A DNA stretch of 64,000 nt from Pseudoxanthomonas sacheonensis (lineage in GTDB: Bacteria > Pseudomonadota > Gammaproteobacteria > Xanthomonadales > Xanthomonadaceae). The position numbers and the translations under genes were made by a program. Where the stretch lies: the NCBI RefSeq assembly GCF_010093305.1, contig NZ_PDWS01000009.1, forward strand, positions 62,001-126,000, read 5' to 3'. Positions 37,102 to 47,122 of the stretch are shown here, piece after piece (positions within the stretch are counted from its first letter, which is position 1; each line of letters starts with the position of its first letter). Below the pieces are notes generated by a model that saw nothing but the letters and a program-made list of their open reading frames with translations, made no database searches and was not told where the DNA came from.

Positions 37102-37698
37102 TCAGGCCGCGTTGTCGCGCGGGATGTACGGTGCGTCGCCGGTATCGTGATCGGTGACGTCGCGCACCGCGGTGACGCCGGGAACGCGCGCCATCAGGGT
37201 CTTCTCGATGCCCTGCTTCAAGGTCACGTCCGCCATGCCGCAGCCGTTGCAGCCGCCGCCGAAACGGAGCAACACCACGCCGTCCGCGCTTACCTGCTCC
37301 ACCGCCACCCTGCCCTTGTGCTGGGCCAGTTGCGGGTTGATTTCGTTCTCCACCACCCACCGCACCCGTTCCACCAGCGAAGCCGATTCGGCCGGCGCCT
37401 GTCCCTTGATCTTCGGCGCCTTGATGGTGAGCTGGCTGCCGGCGCCCTGGGTCACGTAGTCGATCTCGGCGCCGTCCAGCCAGGCGACGCTTTGCGCATC
37501 GACATAGACGGTGAAGCCTTCGCAGTCGACCGCCCATTCGTCGCCCGCCAGATCGCGCGGTTCGGCGAACTCCAGACGCGCGTCGGCGCGCGCGGTGCCC
37601 GGATCGACCGCGCTCAGGCGCACGCCCAGGCCGGGCAGCGCCTCGCGCTCGATCAGCTTGCGGAAATGGGCCTGGGCGGTGTCGGAGATATGGATCAT
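37102..37698 (-). CDS. nfuA: Fe-S biogenesis protein NfuA
   Basis: NfuA delivers 4Fe-4S clusters to apoproteins under stress. The 198-residue protein has the degenerate A-type domain (about 1-95) and the Nfu domain with the CNGCG motif (Cys150, Cys153). Length and motif match. It is divergent from phhB and 13 bases before the repetitive protein gene. Confidence 0.96.
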   Translation of the reverse strand: MIHISDTAQAHFRKLIEREALPGLGVRLSAVDPGTARADARLEFAEPRDLAGDEWAVDCEGFTVYVDAQSVAWLDGAEIDYVTQGAGSQLTIKAPKIKGQAPAESASLVERVRWVVENEINPQLAQHKGRVAVEQVSADGVVLLRFGGGCNGCGMADVTLKQGIEKTLMARVPGVTAVRDVTDHDTGDAPYIPRDNAA

Positions 37699-37791
37699 GC
37701 GGCTATTCTAGCCACCCTATTGTTAGACGCTCATTCGAGCACATAACGGCATGGATGTTACGTTCAGCCAATCCACGCCGAGGAAGCCCCC

Positions 37792-38133
37792 ATGTCCGAC
37801 CTGATCCCCCTGGCCCAAGCGCACTGCCTGCCGCTCAAGGGCAGCGAGCACAAACTCACCCAGGCCCGCGTGGCCGAACTGATCCTGGAAGTGCCGGACT
37901 GGGACCTGGTCGAAGAAGGCCGTGCGCTGTGCAGGACCTTCCATTTCGACAACTACTACCAGACCATGGCCTTCGTGAACGCGCTGGCCTATATCGCCCA
38001 TGCCGAGGACCACCACCCCGATCTTGGAGTGCACTACAACCGCGCCGTCGTGCGCTACTCCACGCACGATGTGGGCGGCCTGAGCGAGAACGACTTCATC
38101 TGCGCGGCCAAAGCCGATCTGCTGGCCGGCTGA
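37792..38133 (+). CDS. phhB: 4a-hydroxytetrahydrobiopterin dehydratase
   Basis: This pterin carbinolamine dehydratase recycles the cofactor of phenylalanine hydroxylase. The 113-residue protein contains [20 protein letters not shown] followed by [14 protein letters not shown], with the conserved active-site histidines. phhA is not in the window. The upstream gap to nfuA carries the divergent promoters. Confidence 0.95.
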   Translation: MSDLIPLAQAHCLPLKGSEHKLTQARVAELILEVPDWDLVEEGRALCRTFHFDNYYQTMAFVNALAYIAHAEDHHPDLGVHYNRAVVRYSTHDVGGLSENDFICAAKADLLAG

Positions 38134-38179
38134 TGCCGCCGGTTCCCGTACTGGAGCGTCCATTGGAGACATGCATTCC

Positions 38180-38605
38180 ATGAACAACCGATTCCATTCC
38201 AAATCGCCGCCAGCGCTCTTCGGCATGCTGGCGATCGGCGCGTTGCTGTCGGCCTGCAGCGCCGATTCGCCCCCGCCGGCACCGGTAATCCCTTCGACCC
38301 AGGTAACCGCGCTGAACACACCCATGCCGCACTACCCCGCCGAACTGGGCTGTGCGGGCATTGGCGGCATGGTCATGCTGAATCTGACCATCGGCACGGA
38401 CGGCAAGCCGGCAAAGGTGGAAATGCTTGCCAGCAGCGGCCAGGAGGCGTTGGACAGGTCTGCGCTGGAAGGCGTGAAGTCCTGGCAGTTCGAACCAGCC
38501 ACGCGCGGCGGCAAGCCGATAGTCCAGGGCATCCGGGTGCCGGTGAATTTCAAACCGCCGCAGATACGTCCCAACGACTGTTTCAGCCTGGACGAACAGC
38601 GCTAA
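38180..38605 (+). CDS. TonB-domain lipoprotein
   Basis: This 141-residue exported protein has a lipobox (LLSAC) and then almost only a TonB C-terminal domain: MPHYPAELGCAGIGGMVMLN, then AKVEMLASSG and ALEGVKSWQFEPATRGGKP. A ggag at 38165-38168 suits the ATG at 38180 better than the in-frame ATG at 38171. Without a proline spacer or inner-membrane helix it cannot span the periplasm like classical TonB; a role in another energy or envelope complex is possible. Two further TonB-type proteins lie at 51856 and 52632. Confidence 0.85.
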   Translation: MNNRFHSKSPPALFGMLAIGALLSACSADSPPPAPVIPSTQVTALNTPMPHYPAELGCAGIGGMVMLNLTIGTDGKPAKVEMLASSGQEALDRSALEGVKSWQFEPATRGGKPIVQGIRVPVNFKPPQIRPNDCFSLDEQR

Positions 38606-38616
38606 CCCATGAATCC

Positions 38617-38702
38617 TTGTAGAGCCGGGCTTGCTCGGCTGCTCTGCTGCATTCGTTAGGCGACCGGATTCAAGAGCAGCCGAGCAAGCCCGGCTCTACA
38701 AC
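38617..38702. repeat. REP-like pair, GTAGAGCCGGGC family
   Basis: Left arm ttgtagagccgggcttgctc and onward (38617-38644) and right arm ending in gctctacaa (to 38702) form a long inverted pair, a sister of 24758-24828. It lies between convergent tonB-like and rluC genes. Confidence 0.88.
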
Positions 38703-38732
38703 GCGCGATCCGGATTTGGATAGCACCGGGAT

Positions 38733-39713
38733 TCAGGCCAGACGATCCAGCGCCGCCGCCAGATCGTCGGCCAGCGGTGCGTTCAACACATAAGGCGACT
38801 TGCCGCCGTCGAGCGCGAATTCCAGCGACGCCGCATGCAGGAACAGACGCTTCAGTCCCGCCTGTTCGCGCAACCGCTTGTTGACCGCCTCATCGCCGTA
38901 TTTGTCGTCGCCGGCCACGGGATGGCCGATGTGCTGGGCATGCACGCGGATCTGATGGGTGCGGCCGGTTTCGATCCTGACTTCGCAATAGGAATGTCCG
39001 CCGCGCCGTTCCAGCACCTTGAAATGGCTCAGCGATGGTTTGCCGATAGCGTTCACTTGTACGTGCCGTTCTCCGCCCTGGCGCAGACCCACGTGCAGCG
39101 GCGCATCCACGCTCATGACCCCGTCCGGCATGCGCCCCACCAGCAGAGTCAGGTACCGCTTGCGGATGCCGGTGCCGCCCTCCTCGCGCATCAGCGCCTG
39201 CAACTCGGTCAAGGCGGAACGCTTCTTGGCCACGATCAGCAGGCCGGAGGTATCCCGGTCCAACCGGTGCACCAGTTCCAGGTTCATGTTGGGCCGCAGC
39301 GCCCGCAGGGTTTCGATGGCGCCATGGCTGATGCCGCTGCCGCCGTGGCTGGCCACGCCGGTAGGTTTGTTCAGCACCAGCAGGCGCGCGTCCTCGAACA
39401 CGATCGCCGCCTCCAGCCGTTGCAGGAACCCGCTCGGCGGCGGCGCCTTGTCTTCGGGATCGCTGAGACTGACCGGCGGAATACGGACCTCGTCACCGGA
39501 CAGCAGCTTGCGGTCCGCCTTGGCCCGCCCTCCGTTGATCCGGACCTGCCCGCTGCGCACCAGCTTGTAGACCAGGCTGCGCGGGGCGCCCTTCAGCTGG
39601 CCCAGCAGGAAATTGTCCAGGCGCTGGCCGTCGCGGTCTTCAGGCACCTTGATGGTGCGAACGGCGGTCTTGGTGGCCCCTTCGGGCTTGCTTGCGGGGG
39701 GCTGATCGGTCAT
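38733..39713 (-). CDS. rluC: Ribosomal large subunit pseudouridine synthase C
   Basis: RluC makes pseudouridines 955, 2504 and 2580 of 23S rRNA. The 326-residue protein has an N-terminal S4 domain (about 25-80) and the catalytic motif HRLDRDTSGLL (Asp152), followed by GGHSYCEVRIETGRTHQIRVH. The ATG at 39713 was chosen over one seven codons upstream. It diverges from rne, the usual order in gammaproteobacteria. Confidence 0.95.
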   Translation of the reverse strand: MTDQPPASKPEGATKTAVRTIKVPEDRDGQRLDNFLLGQLKGAPRSLVYKLVRSGQVRINGGRAKADRKLLSGDEVRIPPVSLSDPEDKAPPPSGFLQRLEAAIVFEDARLLVLNKPTGVASHGGSGISHGAIETLRALRPNMNLELVHRLDRDTSGLLIVAKKRSALTELQALMREEGGTGIRKRYLTLLVGRMPDGVMSVDAPLHVGLRQGGERHVQVNAIGKPSLSHFKVLERRGGHSYCEVRIETGRTHQIRVHAQHIGHPVAGDDKYGDEAVNKRLREQAGLKRLFLHAASLEFALDGGKSPYVLNAPLADDLAAALDRLA

Positions 39714-39720
39714 CCGTCTT

Positions 39721-40134
39721 TTATTCTGATACACTCGGGGGGCGAGATAAGGGTTTGATTTCGCTGGAAGTTAACCAGCATCTTCACGATGCTGCGGGCC
39801 AGAAGCCCAGCTTTCCGCGATTCCGGCAAAGTGCGTAGCCACCGCCCACGGGGCAGTGAATGTTACCGCGGCTGGTCGGCGAATCCGGACATCGCCCGAT
39901 GCGTCAGACGTCGGTAGCTGAACACGCCCCGTGAGGCGCAAGGGTTATTCCCGAGCAGCCTCCGGTCCGAAACATATTTGTTAAATGAACCAAAGCGCTC
40001 CCGCGGCCTGCCGTGGTGTTGCAGCGCTGGAAACCAACCCTGCCCCGTTCGCGCCTGCGCGAGGGGTGGCGAGCAGTATCCAGAATGCGAAACCCACGGT
40101 GTTCCGCGCGGCAGCAGCGCGCGAGGAACGCACA
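39721..40134 (+). promoter_or_regulatory. Long rne 5' leader with promoter and serial hairpins
   Basis: This stretch of over 400 bases lies between rluC and rne. An extended -10 (TG-a-TACACT, 39727-39735) suggests a transcript start near 39742, giving a leader of about 390 bases. It holds small hairpins at 39763-39779 and 39778-39792, sharing bases and so mutually exclusive, and at 39791-39811. An in-frame extension upstream of the rne ATG (from 39985) has no ribosome site. RNase E autoregulates through its leader in other bacteria; that is the likely role. Confidence 0.55.
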
Positions 40135-43100
40135 ATGAAACGTATGCTGATCAATGCGACGCAGGAAGAAGAACTGCGCGTCGCCATCGTTGACGGACAG
40201 ACCCTGTACGACATCGATATCGAACAACCGTCCAAAGAACAGAAAAAATCCAACATCTACAAGGGCCGCATTACCCGGCTCGAGCCTTCCCTGGAAGCGG
40301 CCTTCGTCGAATACGGCGGCGAACGCCATGGCTTCCTGCCGCTGAAGGAAATCTCCCGCGACTATTTCCAGGCCGGCGTCGACCACAACAAGGCCGGCCT
40401 GAAGGAACTCCTGCGCGAAGGCCAGGAAGTCGTGGTGCAGGTCGACAAGGACGAGCGCGGCAACAAGGGCGCTGCCCTGACCACGTTCATCTCACTGGCC
40501 GGGCGTTACATGGTGCTGATGCCCAACTCGCCCACCGCCGGCGGCGTCTCGCGCCGGATCGAGGGCGACGACCGCGCCGAGCTGAAGAAAGCGATGGACG
40601 CGCTGGTCATCCCCGAGGACATGGGCGTGATCATCCGCACCGCCGGCGTCGGCCGCGACGCCGAGGAACTGCAATGGGACCTGGACTACCTGCTGCAGGT
40701 CTGGCGCTCGGTCGCCGAAGCCGCGCTCAGCAAGCCGGCCCCGTTCCTGATCTACCAGGAGTCGCGCCTGATCGTGCGCGCCCTGCGCGACTACCTGCGC
40801 GCGGACGTTGGCGAGATCCTGGTCGACACCCCTGAGCTCTACGCCACGGCGAAGGAGTTCATGGAACAGGTGATGCCGCACAACCTGCGCAAGCTCAAGC
40901 ATTACACCGACGACATTCCGCTGTTCAACCGCTTCCAGATCGAGTCGCAGATCGAAGGCGCCTACGAGCGTAACGTGCGCCTGCCCTCCGGCGGCTCCAT
41001 CGTGGTCGACCAGACCGAAGCCCTGACCGCGATCGACGTCAACTCCTCGCGCTCCACCAAGGGCAGCGACATCGAAGACACCGCCTTCCAGACCAACATG
41101 GAAGCGGCCGACGAAGTGGCCCGCCAGCTGCGCCTGCGCGACCTGGGCGGTCTGGTGGTCATCGACTTCATCGACATGTCCAGCAGCAAGCACCAGCGCG
41201 ACGTCGAGAACCGCCTGCAGAACGCGCTCAAGTACGATCGCGCGCGCGTGCAGATCGGCCGCATCTCGCGTTTCGGCCTGATGGAAATGAGCCGCCAGCG
41301 TCTGCGTCCCTCGCTCGGCGAATCCAGCCAGATCGTCTGCCCGCAGTGCGAAGGCCACGGCCGCATGCGCAGCATCGAATCGCTGTCGCTGTCCATCATC
41401 CGCGTGGCCGAAGAGCACGCGATGAAGGAGAACACCGGACAGGTGCTGGTGCAGGCCCCGGTGCAGATCGCCAACTTCCTGCTCAACGAAAAACGCAACG
41501 CCTTGCGCGAGATCGAGAAGCGCCACGACGCGCCCATCGTCATCGTCGCCGACGAAGCGCTGCATACGCCGCACTACGAAGTCACCCGCATCCGCGAGAA
41601 CGAACTGGGCGAGGAATCCTCCAAGCCCAGCTACCAGCGCAACACGCCGCGCAAGCTGCCGGTGCACGCGCTGACCAAGGCGCAGTTGAACATCCCCGCG
41701 CCCGCGGTCACCCACGTCAAGCACAGCCAGCCCGCGCCGATCCGCGAAGAGCGCGAGGAAGCGGCAGCGCCCGCTCCGGCATTCGTCAAGGCGCCCGCTT
41801 CGTCCGCACCCGCAGCAGCCGCCTCCGGCGGCGTAGTGGGATGGTTGAAGCGCGTGTTCGGCGGCGGCTCCGGCGAAACCTCCAATGCCACTTTGGCCGA
41901 GCAAACCCGCCAGCACGAAAACCGCCAGCGGAATGACCGTGGCAACGACCGCAACAATGGCCAGCGCCGCGACGGCCGCGGGAACCAGCAGAACCAGGGC
42001 CGCGGCAACGCGGGCGGTCAGCGCCGCGACGAGCAGCGCGGTCCCAAGCCGCAGAACGCGCAGCCCGCCGCTCAGGGCGGCCAGCAGCAGAAGCAGCGCA
42101 ACGAACAGCCGCAGAAGCAGCAGCAACAACCCAAGCAACAGCAGAACCAGCCCAAGCAGCAGAAGCCGCAGAACGAAGCGGGCCAGAACAGCGGCCGTCC
42201 GCAGCGGCCGCCGCGCAACAACGAAGCGCCCAGGCAGCCCCGTCAGGAAACGGCCGAAACGGCCGATCTGGCCGCAGCGCCCGCCATCGCAACGACGGCA
42301 GCGGTCGCAGCGACGGCGGCCGCGCCATTGCCTGCCACTGCTCCCGTCGCTACCGGCAACATCGCGCCTGCACCCATCACTACCGCCACCGATGAAAAGG
42401 AAGCGCCTTCCGTGCAGGTTGCGGCCGCCAACGATTCCAGCGAGGGCGGAACCGCAGATGCCGGGGACGGTACTGGCCGCCGCCGCCGGGGTCGTCGCGG
42501 CGGACGCCGCAGGCGCCGTGGCGCGGGCGAAGCCGGCGCCAGCAATGAAACCAGCGGTTCAGAGGATTTCGGCGACGACGAACAACCCCAGGTCATCATC
42601 GCCAACGGCTCGCAGCCCGAGTTCGATTTCGATGACGAAACGCCTGCCGCCAGTCCCGCCGCACGTCCTGCTGCTCAGGCGCCCGCAGCGCCGGTGGTGG
42701 CTACGCTCGCCGTTGCCGCACCTGTTGCCGAGCAGGTCCGCCCCACTCCGGAAGCGGCCACGCCCGAGCCAGTTGCTGTTGCTCCGGCGGCAGTCGAAAC
42801 GCAGTCGGCAGCCGTAATTGAAACGCCGCAGTCAGCAGTAGCCGCATCGGCGACACCGGCCGTCGAATGGAAGACTGAATCCGCCGCTGCACAGACCGAG
42901 TCCTTGGCGACCGCCACGCCGGCCGAAGCCAATGCGACGGCTCAGGAAATCCTGAAGAACGACACCGTCGAGAGCTTCACGCTGGTCGAGAGTCCGGCCC
43001 CTGCGGAAGCGGCCTCGATTGTCGCGCAAGCCGCCGAGCCTGAAACCACGTCTGAAGTCGTGCACGAAGTCGCCGAACCGACCCCAGCGCCCGTGGCCGC

Positions 43101-43338
43101 CGTCGAGCCGCCCAAGCCCGCGCCCGTGCGGCCGGCGGTCGGCAATACCGGTTCGCTGTTCTTCACCGCCGATGCCGACACGCCATCTTCGGTCACGCGG
43201 CATTTGTTCGAGCCCATGCCCGCCCCGCAGCCGGCGGCGGTCGTGGAAAAGCACGAAGAGCACGACCTGCCCCTGCTTGCCGAAAACGATGAAACGGCCA
43301 GCGAAGAAAAAGACCAGGGCAGCGAACGCAGCGCCTGA
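40135..43338 (+). CDS. rne: Ribonuclease E
   Basis: RNase E is the endonuclease core of the RNA degradosome. The 1067-residue protein starts [20 protein letters not shown] after a gagga ribosome site. The catalytic half (1 to about 520) has an S1 domain, Asp301 and its partner Asp344 ([18 protein letters not shown]) and the zinc link Cys402/Cys405 (CPQCEGHG). The C-terminal half is long and low-complexity: Gln/Pro-rich (about 640-700), an Arg-rich block [23 protein letters not shown] (about 780-800) for RNA binding and degradosome scaffolding, and an Ala/Pro/Glu tail. Convergent with the gacA-like gene. Confidence 0.97.
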   Translation: MKRMLINATQEEELRVAIVDGQTLYDIDIEQPSKEQKKSNIYKGRITRLEPSLEAAFVEYGGERHGFLPLKEISRDYFQAGVDHNKAGLKELLREGQEVVVQVDKDERGNKGAALTTFISLAGRYMVLMPNSPTAGGVSRRIEGDDRAELKKAMDALVIPEDMGVIIRTAGVGRDAEELQWDLDYLLQVWRSVAEAALSKPAPFLIYQESRLIVRALRDYLRADVGEILVDTPELYATAKEFMEQVMPHNLRKLKHYTDDIPLFNRFQIESQIEGAYERNVRLPSGGSIVVDQTEALTAIDVNSSRSTKGSDIEDTAFQTNMEAADEVARQLRLRDLGGLVVIDFIDMSSSKHQRDVENRLQNALKYDRARVQIGRISRFGLMEMSRQRLRPSLGESSQIVCPQCEGHGRMRSIESLSLSIIRVAEEHAMKENTGQVLVQAPVQIANFLLNEKRNALREIEKRHDAPIVIVADEALHTPHYEVTRIRENELGEESSKPSYQRNTPRKLPVHALTKAQLNIPAPAVTHVKHSQPAPIREEREEAAAPAPAFVKAPASSAPAAAASGGVVGWLKRVFGGGSGETSNATLAEQTRQHENRQRNDRGNDRNNGQRRDGRGNQQNQGRGNAGGQRRDEQRGPKPQNAQPAAQGGQQQKQRNEQPQKQQQQPKQQQNQPKQQKPQNEAGQNSGRPQRPPRNNEAPRQPRQETAETADLAAAPAIATTAAVAATAAAPLPATAPVATGNIAPAPITTATDEKEAPSVQVAAANDSSEGGTADAGDGTGRRRRGRRGGRRRRRGAGEAGASNETSGSEDFGDDEQPQVIIANGSQPEFDFDDETPAASPAARPAAQAPAAPVVATLAVAAPVAEQVRPTPEAATPEPVAVAPAAVETQSAAVIETPQSAVAASATPAVEWKTESAAAQTESLATATPAEANATAQEILKNDTVESFTLVESPAPAEAASIVAQAAEPETTSEVVHEVAEPTPAPVAAVEPPKPAPVRPAVGNTGSLFFTADADTPSSVTRHLFEPMPAPQPAAVVEKHEEHDLPLLAENDETASEEKDQGSERSA

Positions 43339-43352
43339 TCAGGCAATCAGGC

Positions 43353-43386
43353 ATCCCGCGTGTTCGCTACAGCGAATGCGCGGGAT
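43353..43386. terminator. Bidirectional terminator-like hairpin between rne and gacA-like gene
   Basis: Arms atcccgcg (43353-43360) and cgcgggat (43379-43386) enclose an inner helix ttcgct/agcgaa. The right arm is inside the last codons of the response-regulator gene. No long T-run follows. Confidence 0.5.
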
Positions 43387-44014
43387 CCAGCAATCCGTAC
43401 TGCGCGGCCAGCCGCGCCAGTGCGATGTTGTCCTGGATACCGACCTTCTGGAACAAGCGCGTCTTGTGCGTGTTCACCGTCTTGGCGCTCAGGCTGAGGC
43501 GTTTGGCGATGTCTTCCTGCCGCAACCCCTGGATCAGCAGCATCGCCACCTCCAGTTCCCGGGGCGACAACCCGTCGAAGGGCGAGGCGCTTCCGCCCAC
43601 GTTGGAAAGCGCCATGTTCTGCGCGACATTGGTGCCCAGGTAGCGCTTGCCGCGCGCCACTTCGCGCACCGCGCGCAATAGTTCGCCGGCATCGCCGGCC
43701 TTGCCGATGTATCCGCAGGCGCCGGCTTCCAGCAGGCGTTTAGGCAGCGGGCCGTCTTCCAGCACCGACACGATGATCACCTTGGTTTCCAGATCGCCGC
43801 GGGCGATGCGCTCGGTGATTTCGAGCCCGCTCATTCCCGGAAGATGCAGATCGCACAACACCACATCGGGTTTCAGGCTGCGTATCTGGCGCAACGCGTC
43901 TTCGCCATTGTCGGCGTCGCCCACGACCTCGATGTCCACTTCGCCGGCCAATATCATTTTCATGCCGGTTCGCACCAGCGCATGATCGTCGATCAGGTAT
44001 ACGCGTATCGTCAT
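43367..44014 (-). CDS. gacA: GacA/UvrY-type response regulator
   Basis: This 215-residue NarL/FixJ regulator has a receiver domain (phospho-acceptor Asp55 in VVLCDLHLPGMSG) and a C-terminal LuxR HTH (SPRELEVAMLLIQGLRQEDI and onward). The N-terminus RVYLIDDHALVRTGM matches GacA/UvrY, which act with a BarA/GacS kinase on csr/rsm small RNAs. No partner kinase or uvrC is adjacent; UvrY is often followed by uvrC, so this location is unlike E. coli. The family is firm; GacA orthology is likely but not proven. Confidence 0.85.
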   Translation of the reverse strand: MTIRVYLIDDHALVRTGMKMILAGEVDIEVVGDADNGEDALRQIRSLKPDVVLCDLHLPGMSGLEITERIARGDLETKVIIVSVLEDGPLPKRLLEAGACGYIGKAGDAGELLRAVREVARGKRYLGTNVAQNMALSNVGGSASPFDGLSPRELEVAMLLIQGLRQEDIAKRLSLSAKTVNTHKTRLFQKVGIQDNIALARLAAQYGLLDPAHSL

Positions 44015-44221
44015 CCTTGTTTCCCCTCAGTGACACTCCCATCGCGAGAGTAGCTTCGGCAATCGATACGAAGCAACTCACACTTTCCTTTGGGAGCAGT
44101 GAAAAACAAGACCAAACAACGTAACCAACGTTTCGCAGCAATGGATATTGCGGGCATTCTACTTATTCGTTCCGGTCGCGCATCCTCCAGCGGTCACGCT
44201 TCCTTCAAGCGACCCGCATCC

Positions 44222-44302
44222 CGTAGGTCGGGGCTACGCCCCCGACGCATGGGAAACCGGCCTGCTCTGCAAGTCGGGGACGTAGCCCCGACCTACGGGA
44301 TG
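44222..44302. repeat. REP-like pair, GTAGGTCGGGG family
   Basis: Left arm cgtaggtcggggctacgccc and onward (from 44222) and right arm gtagccccgacctacggg (to 44302) are inverted copies around a 35-base centre. The right arm supplies the TAG stop (44293-44295) of the DUF418 gene. The rest of 44015-44221 contains no gene and presumably holds the promoter of the response regulator. Confidence 0.87.
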
Positions 44303-45513
44303 CGTTTCAGCGGTTGCCGGCGTGCGTAAGTCAGACTGCGCCACAACCATTCCATCGGACCGAAACGATAGCGCGACAGCCACCAGCGACTGAAGAGTAT
44401 CTGCGCTCCGAACAATACGATCCACGCCGACAATATGCCGACAAGACCATATCTGGGTCCGACACCCAGCCCTGCGCCATAGAACACCGACAGGCACACT
44501 GCCGTCTGCAACAGGTAATTGGTCAGCGCCATGCGCCCCACCGGGGCCAGCGCACGCAGATAGCGCCGGCATGAAGCATGCAGGAACAGCAATGCGAAGC
44601 CAGCAGCATAAGCGACGCCAAGAGCCAAGGGGCCGGTGCGCAGGACGATGCGCAGCAACGCCAATCCCGGTTGCCCCGCGAAAGCCGAAATATTCGTTTC
44701 CAGCGACTCCTCGAAATACCCGAGCCCCGTCGCGGCCATGCCGATGATCGCGGCGGCGGTGAAGATGCGGTGCAGCAGCTCCCGGTGGATTTCCGGCCGT
44801 TGCAGCAAGCCTGCGCGACCGGCCCAATAGCCCAGCAGAAAACGTCCGAAGACGAACGGCCACACGTCCCACCAGACCACGTAGGCCCAGTTGGAAAAAA
44901 CCGCATTCTGCGCCAGCGCCGTCGTCCAGTGCGGGGATGAAAATGCCGCCAGGTTGGCCCTCTCCATCGTTTCCTGCGCAGGCATGCCTTTCAGCAGCGC
45001 CTCCATCCACGGTTCGATCAACGCCGGAAGCACCAGCGCCACCGACAAGCCCAGCGACAGCAATGCGCGCGACGAAAGCTTGCGGCAGAGGACCAGCAGC
45101 AAACCCATCAGCGCATAGATCAGCAGGATGTCGCCCCACCAGAACAGGTAGGAATGGATAAGGCCGAACAACAGCAGCACGCCGGTCCTGCGCAGATACA
45201 GCCGCAGTCCGGCCGAGCCCCGCGTTTGCGCGCGCTCCAGCTGCAGGGCGAAGCCCAGTCCGAACAGCATCGAGAACAGCGTGATCGCTTTTCCCTCGAC
45301 CAGCAGCGATTCGATCGCATCGGCCACGCGGTCGAAACCGGCGGTGGGCAGCGCCGCCCGCGCAGCATCGTCCAGGAAAGCGTAGAGGGTGAAAGAACCC
45401 AGGTTGACCAGCAGCACGCCAGCCAGTGCGAAACCGCGCAATGCATCGATCAGTTCGAGGCGCTCGCCTTCCGCGCTGGGGTTTCCGTATTGCGTTGGGG
45501 GAAGCTGCTGCAT
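44293..45513 (-). CDS. DUF418 (YeiB-like) membrane protein
   Basis: A 406-residue polytopic membrane protein with about ten helices. The N-terminal motif RLELIDALRGFALAGVLLVN, FLDDAARAAL and the C-terminal DUF418 segment (YGLVGILSAWIVLFGAQILF and the following RWWLSRYRFGPMEWLWRSLTY) are characteristic. YeiB-like proteins are of unknown, possibly transport, function. The ATG at 45513 avoids overlap with the upstream HD-domain gene; the next in-frame ATG would overlap it by 26 bases. Its stop lies in a REP arm. Confidence 0.88.
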   Translation of the reverse strand: MQQLPPTQYGNPSAEGERLELIDALRGFALAGVLLVNLGSFTLYAFLDDAARAALPTAGFDRVADAIESLLVEGKAITLFSMLFGLGFALQLERAQTRGSAGLRLYLRRTGVLLLFGLIHSYLFWWGDILLIYALMGLLLVLCRKLSSRALLSLGLSVALVLPALIEPWMEALLKGMPAQETMERANLAAFSSPHWTTALAQNAVFSNWAYVVWWDVWPFVFGRFLLGYWAGRAGLLQRPEIHRELLHRIFTAAAIIGMAATGLGYFEESLETNISAFAGQPGLALLRIVLRTGPLALGVAYAAGFALLFLHASCRRYLRALAPVGRMALTNYLLQTAVCLSVFYGAGLGVGPRYGLVGILSAWIVLFGAQILFSRWWLSRYRFGPMEWLWRSLTYARRQPLKRIP

Positions 45514-45553
45514 TGCTGTTGCAAACGTCTTCCGCAACGGAAACAGGCCGTTC

Positions 45554-46132
45554 TCAGGCCCCGAACCACCCCTTGCCACGGGCTTCTTCGAGCCTGCTTT
45601 GCAGGTAATCCCACAATGCGGGACAGCCCATCTCGATCGGCAGCCCCACCCGAGCCACTACTCGCTCGTAACTTATCCCGTTCTCGCGCCAGCTCTGCCC
45701 TGCGTTGGCCAGGTTGAGCAATACAGGCATGGCGCGGTCGGCAGCATTGGCGAAACGGGCGTCTGCGGTTTCGCCGCTCTCGAACTCCTTCCATAGCGCC
45801 ATGAACTCCGCACCCTGCGCCTCCGGCAGCAAACCGAATATCCGCGTCACCGCAGCCAGCTCCGCGGCCTTGCGGTCTTCCCAACCGCCTTCGACGAACA
45901 CCATGGTGTCGCCGGTATCGATCTCGCCGATGTCGTGCACCAGCAGCATGCGGATCACCCGGTCGATATCGACCGCAGCTTCGGCATAGGACGCCAGCGA
46001 CGAAGCCAGCAACGCGATCTGCCAGCTGTGTTCGGCGGAATTCTCGTAGCGATCCGCATCCCGGAGACGGATCTTGCGCGTCACGGCCTTGAGCTTGTCC
46101 AGCTCTAGTATGAAATCGATGATCTGTTGCAT
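45554..46132 (-). CDS. HD-domain hydrolase (YfbR-like)
   Basis: This 192-residue HD-superfamily phosphohydrolase has the metal motif H...HD...D: SAEHSWQIALLAS, LLVHDIGEIDTGD (HD pair), and a downstream AADRAMP. It is most similar in layout to 5'-deoxynucleotidase YfbR and related HD nucleotidases. The ATG at 46132 was preferred over one 39 codons upstream, since those upstream codons run toward the tRNA-derived repeat. It is co-directional with the DUF418 gene and is the last core gene before the tRNA-Ser island. Confidence 0.85.
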   Translation of the reverse strand: MQQIIDFILELDKLKAVTRKIRLRDADRYENSAEHSWQIALLASSLASYAEAAVDIDRVIRMLLVHDIGEIDTGDTMVFVEGGWEDRKAAELAAVTRIFGLLPEAQGAEFMALWKEFESGETADARFANAADRAMPVLLNLANAGQSWRENGISYERVVARVGLPIEMGCPALWDYLQSRLEEARGKGWFGA

Positions 46133-46206
46133 GCCGTGGCTCGTCTGAAGGGAATCCGATCCTGTCAGCGCAAGACGCTCGACTAGTAGCGTGGCGATCC
46201 ATGCAT

Positions 46207-46266
46207 TGGCAGAGAGAGTGTGGGATTCGAGCCCACGGTGGTATCGCAATCACGTCGGTTTTTAAG
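46207..46266 (-). other. att-like degenerate copy of tRNA-Ser 3' half
   Basis: This 60-base segment matches 48258-48315 (3' end with CCA, acceptor strand, T arm, variable arm and anticodon-stem side) with a 2-base insertion and about seven substitutions. Both copies are in the same orientation. It lacks the 5' half, so it is not a functional tRNA. Confidence 0.82.
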
Positions 46267-46449
46267 TGAAAATATTCATACTTTTCAGTATCTTACATCA
46301 CATCTCCACACCACCCCACCCAATAAAACCAGCTGATTTACACCTGCACACGAATCGCCCCAAGTGCCGCAGATTGGGAGCGTTTTGCCAAATTTGTCCC
46401 AGGAATGCGCAAAGCGTACCCTCTTAGCTGGAAGTAAGGGGGACGGTCT
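46267..46449. promoter_or_regulatory. AT-rich spacer between the att copy and the first island gene
   Basis: The region has a tgaaaa/ttttca inverted repeat (46268-46288) and is AT-rich at the start, in contrast to the core. An aagggggac ribosome site lies at about 46434-46442. It likely holds the promoter of the island genes; no additional gene is seen. Confidence 0.35.
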
Positions 46450-47100
46450 ATGGCAGTGAACTTGGTGAGGGACTGCCCGCATTGCGGCGTAGCAAATTCT
46501 TCGTTCAACCATTTGGCGACCCGCACGCACCCAGGGGCGAGAGAAGCGACCGCTGTGTTCACATGCAACCGTTGCTCGGAAGCCCGTTGCGTTTCCATGA
46601 AGACAGGTGGGAGCGACATGTCCTGGATCAGCTCCCAAGTGGGGGATTTTGATATCGGAATGCAGCAAAGTCATCATTGGCGAATTCACTTGGAGTATCC
46701 CGAAGCCAAAGCAGTTACCGCCCCAGAACATATTTCTGCAGCAGTGCGGCGTTGCTTTTTGCAAGCGGGGGAAGCGGCCCTTCGGAATCACTTTGACGCG
46801 GCGGGGTCAATGTATCGAAAATCAATAGATCTTGCGACTAAAGAGCTTGATATCAACTTGGCTGGCAAGCTTCTTTTCCAGCGAATCAACGCACTTCACG
46901 CTGCCGGCAAGTTGACCGATGACCTAAAAGAATGGGCCCACCAGGTGCGTCTTGACGGGAATGACGCTACCCATGAGGAGGAGGAGCTTACAGCAGACGA
47001 CATCAAGACCCTTGCAAGCTTTTCGGAACTTTTCTTGACCTACACCTTTACCCTACCCCGCAAGATAGCAGTGCTCAAAGCTACTGAAGACATGGGATGA
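46450..47100 (+). CDS. Zinc-ribbon / DUF4145 domain protein (island gene)
   Basis: The 216-residue protein has an N-terminal zinc-ribbon-like part (CPHCG at residues 9-13 and CNRCS near 39-43) and a C-terminal DUF4145 domain: LRNHFDAAGSMYRKSIDLAT, LFQRINALHAAGKLTDDLKEW, QVRLDGNDATHEEEELTADD (the HEE-like motif). DUF4145 proteins occur as domains in restriction, toxin-like and defence-associated genes, and as standalone proteins; no activity is established. The start follows a strong AAGGGGG site. It is 22 bases upstream of the next gene. Codon use and GC are unlike the core. Confidence 0.85.
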   Translation: MAVNLVRDCPHCGVANSSFNHLATRTHPGAREATAVFTCNRCSEARCVSMKTGGSDMSWISSQVGDFDIGMQQSHHWRIHLEYPEAKAVTAPEHISAAVRRCFLQAGEAALRNHFDAAGSMYRKSIDLATKELDINLAGKLLFQRINALHAAGKLTDDLKEWAHQVRLDGNDATHEEEELTADDIKTLASFSELFLTYTFTLPRKIAVLKATEDMG

Positions 47101-47122
47101 GGGGAAAGGGGCATAGAAGCCA

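Noticed and set aside
39985-40134. N-terminal extension of RNase E from an upstream ATG
   Set aside because: There is no ribosome site before 39985 and the normal RNase E N-terminus starts at 40135 after a good gagga site.
40492-42138. 548-residue open frame antisense to rne
   Set aside because: It is the complement of the rne catalytic region and linker; Leu/Val/Ala-rich shadow.
46207-46266. A second functional tRNA-Ser
   Set aside because: Only the 3' half is present; there is no 5' acceptor strand or D arm, so it is a duplicated attachment segment.
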